Below are positions 12,357-13,855 of a stretch of 13,855 nt of DNA, piece after piece (position 1 is the first letter of the stretch; each line of letters begins with the position of its first letter). Origin of the DNA: Oscillospiraceae bacterium (GTDB lineage Bacteria > Bacillota > Clostridia > Oscillospirales > Ruminococcaceae). The translations under genes were made by a program, and so were the position numbers. The stretch lies in assembly GCA_017451665.1 (NCBI GenBank), contig JAFTNX010000248.1, positions 1-13,855 on the forward strand. The letters are read 5' to 3'. The notes below the pieces were generated by a model. That model had not been told where the DNA came from and did no database searches. It saw nothing but the letters and a program-made list of their open reading frames with translations.

Positions 12357-13855
12357 TTATCATTTCCCTTTTTTACGGTGTTTTTGGCTGTTGTAAAGTT
12401 ATTTTTCTTTACAGGCATTTCACCCTCAACAAGACAGTTTTTACCCTTTCCGATAAGGTCAGTTCTGCCTGCCTTTTTAAGAGCGTCTATAATCTTCTGT
12501 TTATTCTGTGGTTTATAGTACTGCAAAAGTGCTCTCTGCAAAGCCTTTTCCTCTTTATCCTTTGCAACATAAACAGGTTCAAGGGTATAAGGGTCAAGCT
12601 CCGAATAAAACATTGCAGTAGAAATTGTTCCCGGTGTCGGGTAATAGTCCTGCACCTGTTCAGGACGGATATTGTTTTCCTTTAAAAACATTGCAAGCTC
12701 AACAGCGTCCTTCATTGTACTTCCAGGATGTGAGCTCATAAGATACGGAACAAGGTACTGTTCCTTACCCTTTTGTTTTGTGATTTCATAGAATTTCTTC
12801 TGAAATCTCTTGTAAGCCTCAATATGTGGCTTTCCCATTTTATCAAGCACAACAGCAGAACAATGCTCAGGCGCAACCTTAAGCTGACCACTTACATGGT
12901 GTTCGATAAGCTCACGCATAAAACTTTCGTCTCTGTCCTCAATAAGATAGTCGTATCTTATTCCCGAACGGATAAAAACCTTTTTAACCTTCGGAATTTT
13001 TCTCAGTTTTCTTAAAATTTCAAGGTATTCTGTGTGGTTGACTTCAAGATTTTTACAAGGTGTTGGTGCAAGGCACTTTTTACCCTTACAAAGTCCCATA
13101 GTCAGCTGTTTTTCACAGGACGGCGCTCTGAAATTCGCAGTAGGGCCTCCTACGTCGTGGATATACCCCTTGAAATCAGGCATTTCTGTCAGCTTTTTAG
13201 CCTCAAGAAGAACGGATTCCTCGCTTCGTGTCTGAATTCTTCTGCCCTGATGTAAAGCAATTGAACAGAAATTACAAAAACCAAAGCAACCTCTGTTGTG
13301 TGTAATTGAAAATTTTACTTCTTCAATACCAGGCACGCCACCGTCTTTTTCATAAATCGGGTGGTAGTCCCTCATATACGGCAGGCTATAAACCAAATCG
13401 AGCTCCTCTGTTGTGAGAGAAGTAGCAGGTGGATTCTGAACAAGCATCATATCCCCCTGACGCTGAATAACTGTTCTTCCGTAGATTTCGTCCTGCTGGT
13501 CGTACTGAATTCTTGTAGCCTTGGCATACAGCTTTTTGTTTTCCCTCACCTGTGAAAGTGACGGACATTCAACTGCACCGATTGGGGTATTCACAGGCTC
13601 GGTAAGGTAACAGGTACCTCTTACGTCGGTGATTGTTTTAACGTCTTCACCACTATTAAGACGGTCTGCAATTTCAACAATTGAGTGCTCACCCATACCG
13701 TACATAAGAATGTCAGCCTTACAGTCAACAAGCACCGACGGCATAACCGAGTCATTCCAATAATCGTAGTGAGCAAATCTTCTCAAGGAGGCCTCAAGTC
13801 CACCTGTAAGCACAGGGATTTCAGGGTGAAGCTCCTTTAATTTTTTACAGTAAAC
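12326..13855 (-). CDS. YgiQ family radical SAM protein (partial, N-terminus beyond right edge)
   Basis: Radical SAM protein of the YgiQ/UPF0313 family, whose reaction is unknown. The frame is open to the right edge: codons before the in-frame GTG at 13813 continue the protein (YCKKLKELHPEIP, then VLTGGLEASLRRFAHYDYW), so GTG 13813 is not the start. About 509 residues are visible and roughly 100-130 are probably missing, judging by the usual length near 600-650. The 4Fe-4S motif CFGFCNFC (CxxxCxxC) lies near 13288-13265, after FSITHNRG, as in the family. Downstream, VFIRSGIRYDY and KVAPEHCS are also characteristic. The Lys/Arg-rich C-terminus overlaps the start of the metallo-beta-lactamase gene by 31 bases in another frame. 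It is the most upstream gene of the visible operon; the promoter lies outside the window. Confidence 0.94.
   Translation of the reverse strand, partial: VYCKKLKELHPEIPVLTGGLEASLRRFAHYDYWNDSVMPSVLVDCKADILMYGMGEHSIVEIADRLNSGEDVKTITDVRGTCYLTEPVNTPIGAVECPSLSQVRENKKLYAKATRIQYDQQDEIYGRTVIQRQGDMMLVQNPPATSLTTEELDLVYSLPYMRDYHPIYEKDGGVPGIEEVKFSITHNRGCFGFCNFCSIALHQGRRIQTRSEESVLLEAKKLTEMPDFKGYIHDVGGPTANFRAPSCEKQLTMGLCKGKKCLAPTPCKNLEVNHTEYLEILRKLRKIPKVKKVFIRSGIRYDYLIEDRDESFMRELIEHHVSGQLKVAPEHCSAVVLDKMGKPHIEAYKRFQKKFYEITKQKGKEQYLVPYLMSSHPGSTMKDAVELAMFLKENNIRPEQVQDYYPTPGTISTAMFYSELDPYTLEPVYVAKDKEEKALQRALLQYYKPQNKQKIIDALKKAGRTDLIGKGKNCLVEGEMPVKKNNFTTAKNTVKKGNDKWRKDVKRKR

Noticed and set aside
1..13855. Search for CRISPR arrays, tRNA/rRNA genes, transposases, phage or defence genes
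   Set aside because: No regularly spaced repeats, tRNA-like cloverleaf, transposase motif or defence-family motif was seen. The window is a gene-dense, single-strand housekeeping region.

Overview
The window reads as chromosomal sequence from a low-to-moderate-GC Firmicute of class Clostridia, most like a Ruminococcus/Oscillospiraceae gut anaerobe. This rests on two bifunctional fusions known from that class (Cmk-PlsC and IspH-ribosomal protein S1), a clostridial-type class A penicillin-binding protein, a DUF3006 protein and AGGAGG-type ribosome binding sites. All twelve genes lie on the minus strand, so transcription runs from high to low coordinates. I see no tRNA, rRNA, CRISPR array, insertion sequence or phage gene. 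No gene-free stretch exceeds about 140 bases.

Region 13855-5671 looks like one long, tightly packed operon. In transcription order it holds a YgiQ-type radical SAM protein (cut by the right edge), a membrane-anchored ComEC-like metallo-beta-lactamase-fold protein, a DUF3006 protein, an RpiR-family regulator, an HI0933/YhiN-type flavoprotein, Cmk-PlsC and IspH-S1. Gaps are 2-22 bases or the genes overlap. The operon closes with a clear intrinsic terminator (5671-5703). It combines nucleotide supply (Cmk), phospholipid synthesis (PlsC), isoprenoid synthesis (IspH) and translation (S1).

Region 5670-1 holds shorter transcription units: a class A PBP with a strong extended -10 promoter, a THUMP-domain rRNA methyltransferase, a PnuC vitamin transporter preceded by an elaborate hairpin leader, a TrmA/RlmD-family RNA m5U methyltransferase with its own promoter, and the first codons of what looks like an alpha/beta hydrolase at the left edge.

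Two signals stand out. First, the IspH-S1 fusion carries a perfect AAGGAGGT Shine-Dalgarno ahead of an in-frame ATG exactly at the domain junction. Codon usage also changes there: AAG is 5 of 19 Lys codons in the IspH part, 33 of 35 in the S1 part, and 24 of 46 in the upstream Cmk-PlsC gene. This suggests that S1 is also made separately and in excess. Second, a 19-bp stem with a nested SD-mimic hairpin and a U6 tract ends directly at the pnuC ribosome binding site. Every transcript entering pnuC must cross it, so it is a candidate attenuator or riboswitch.
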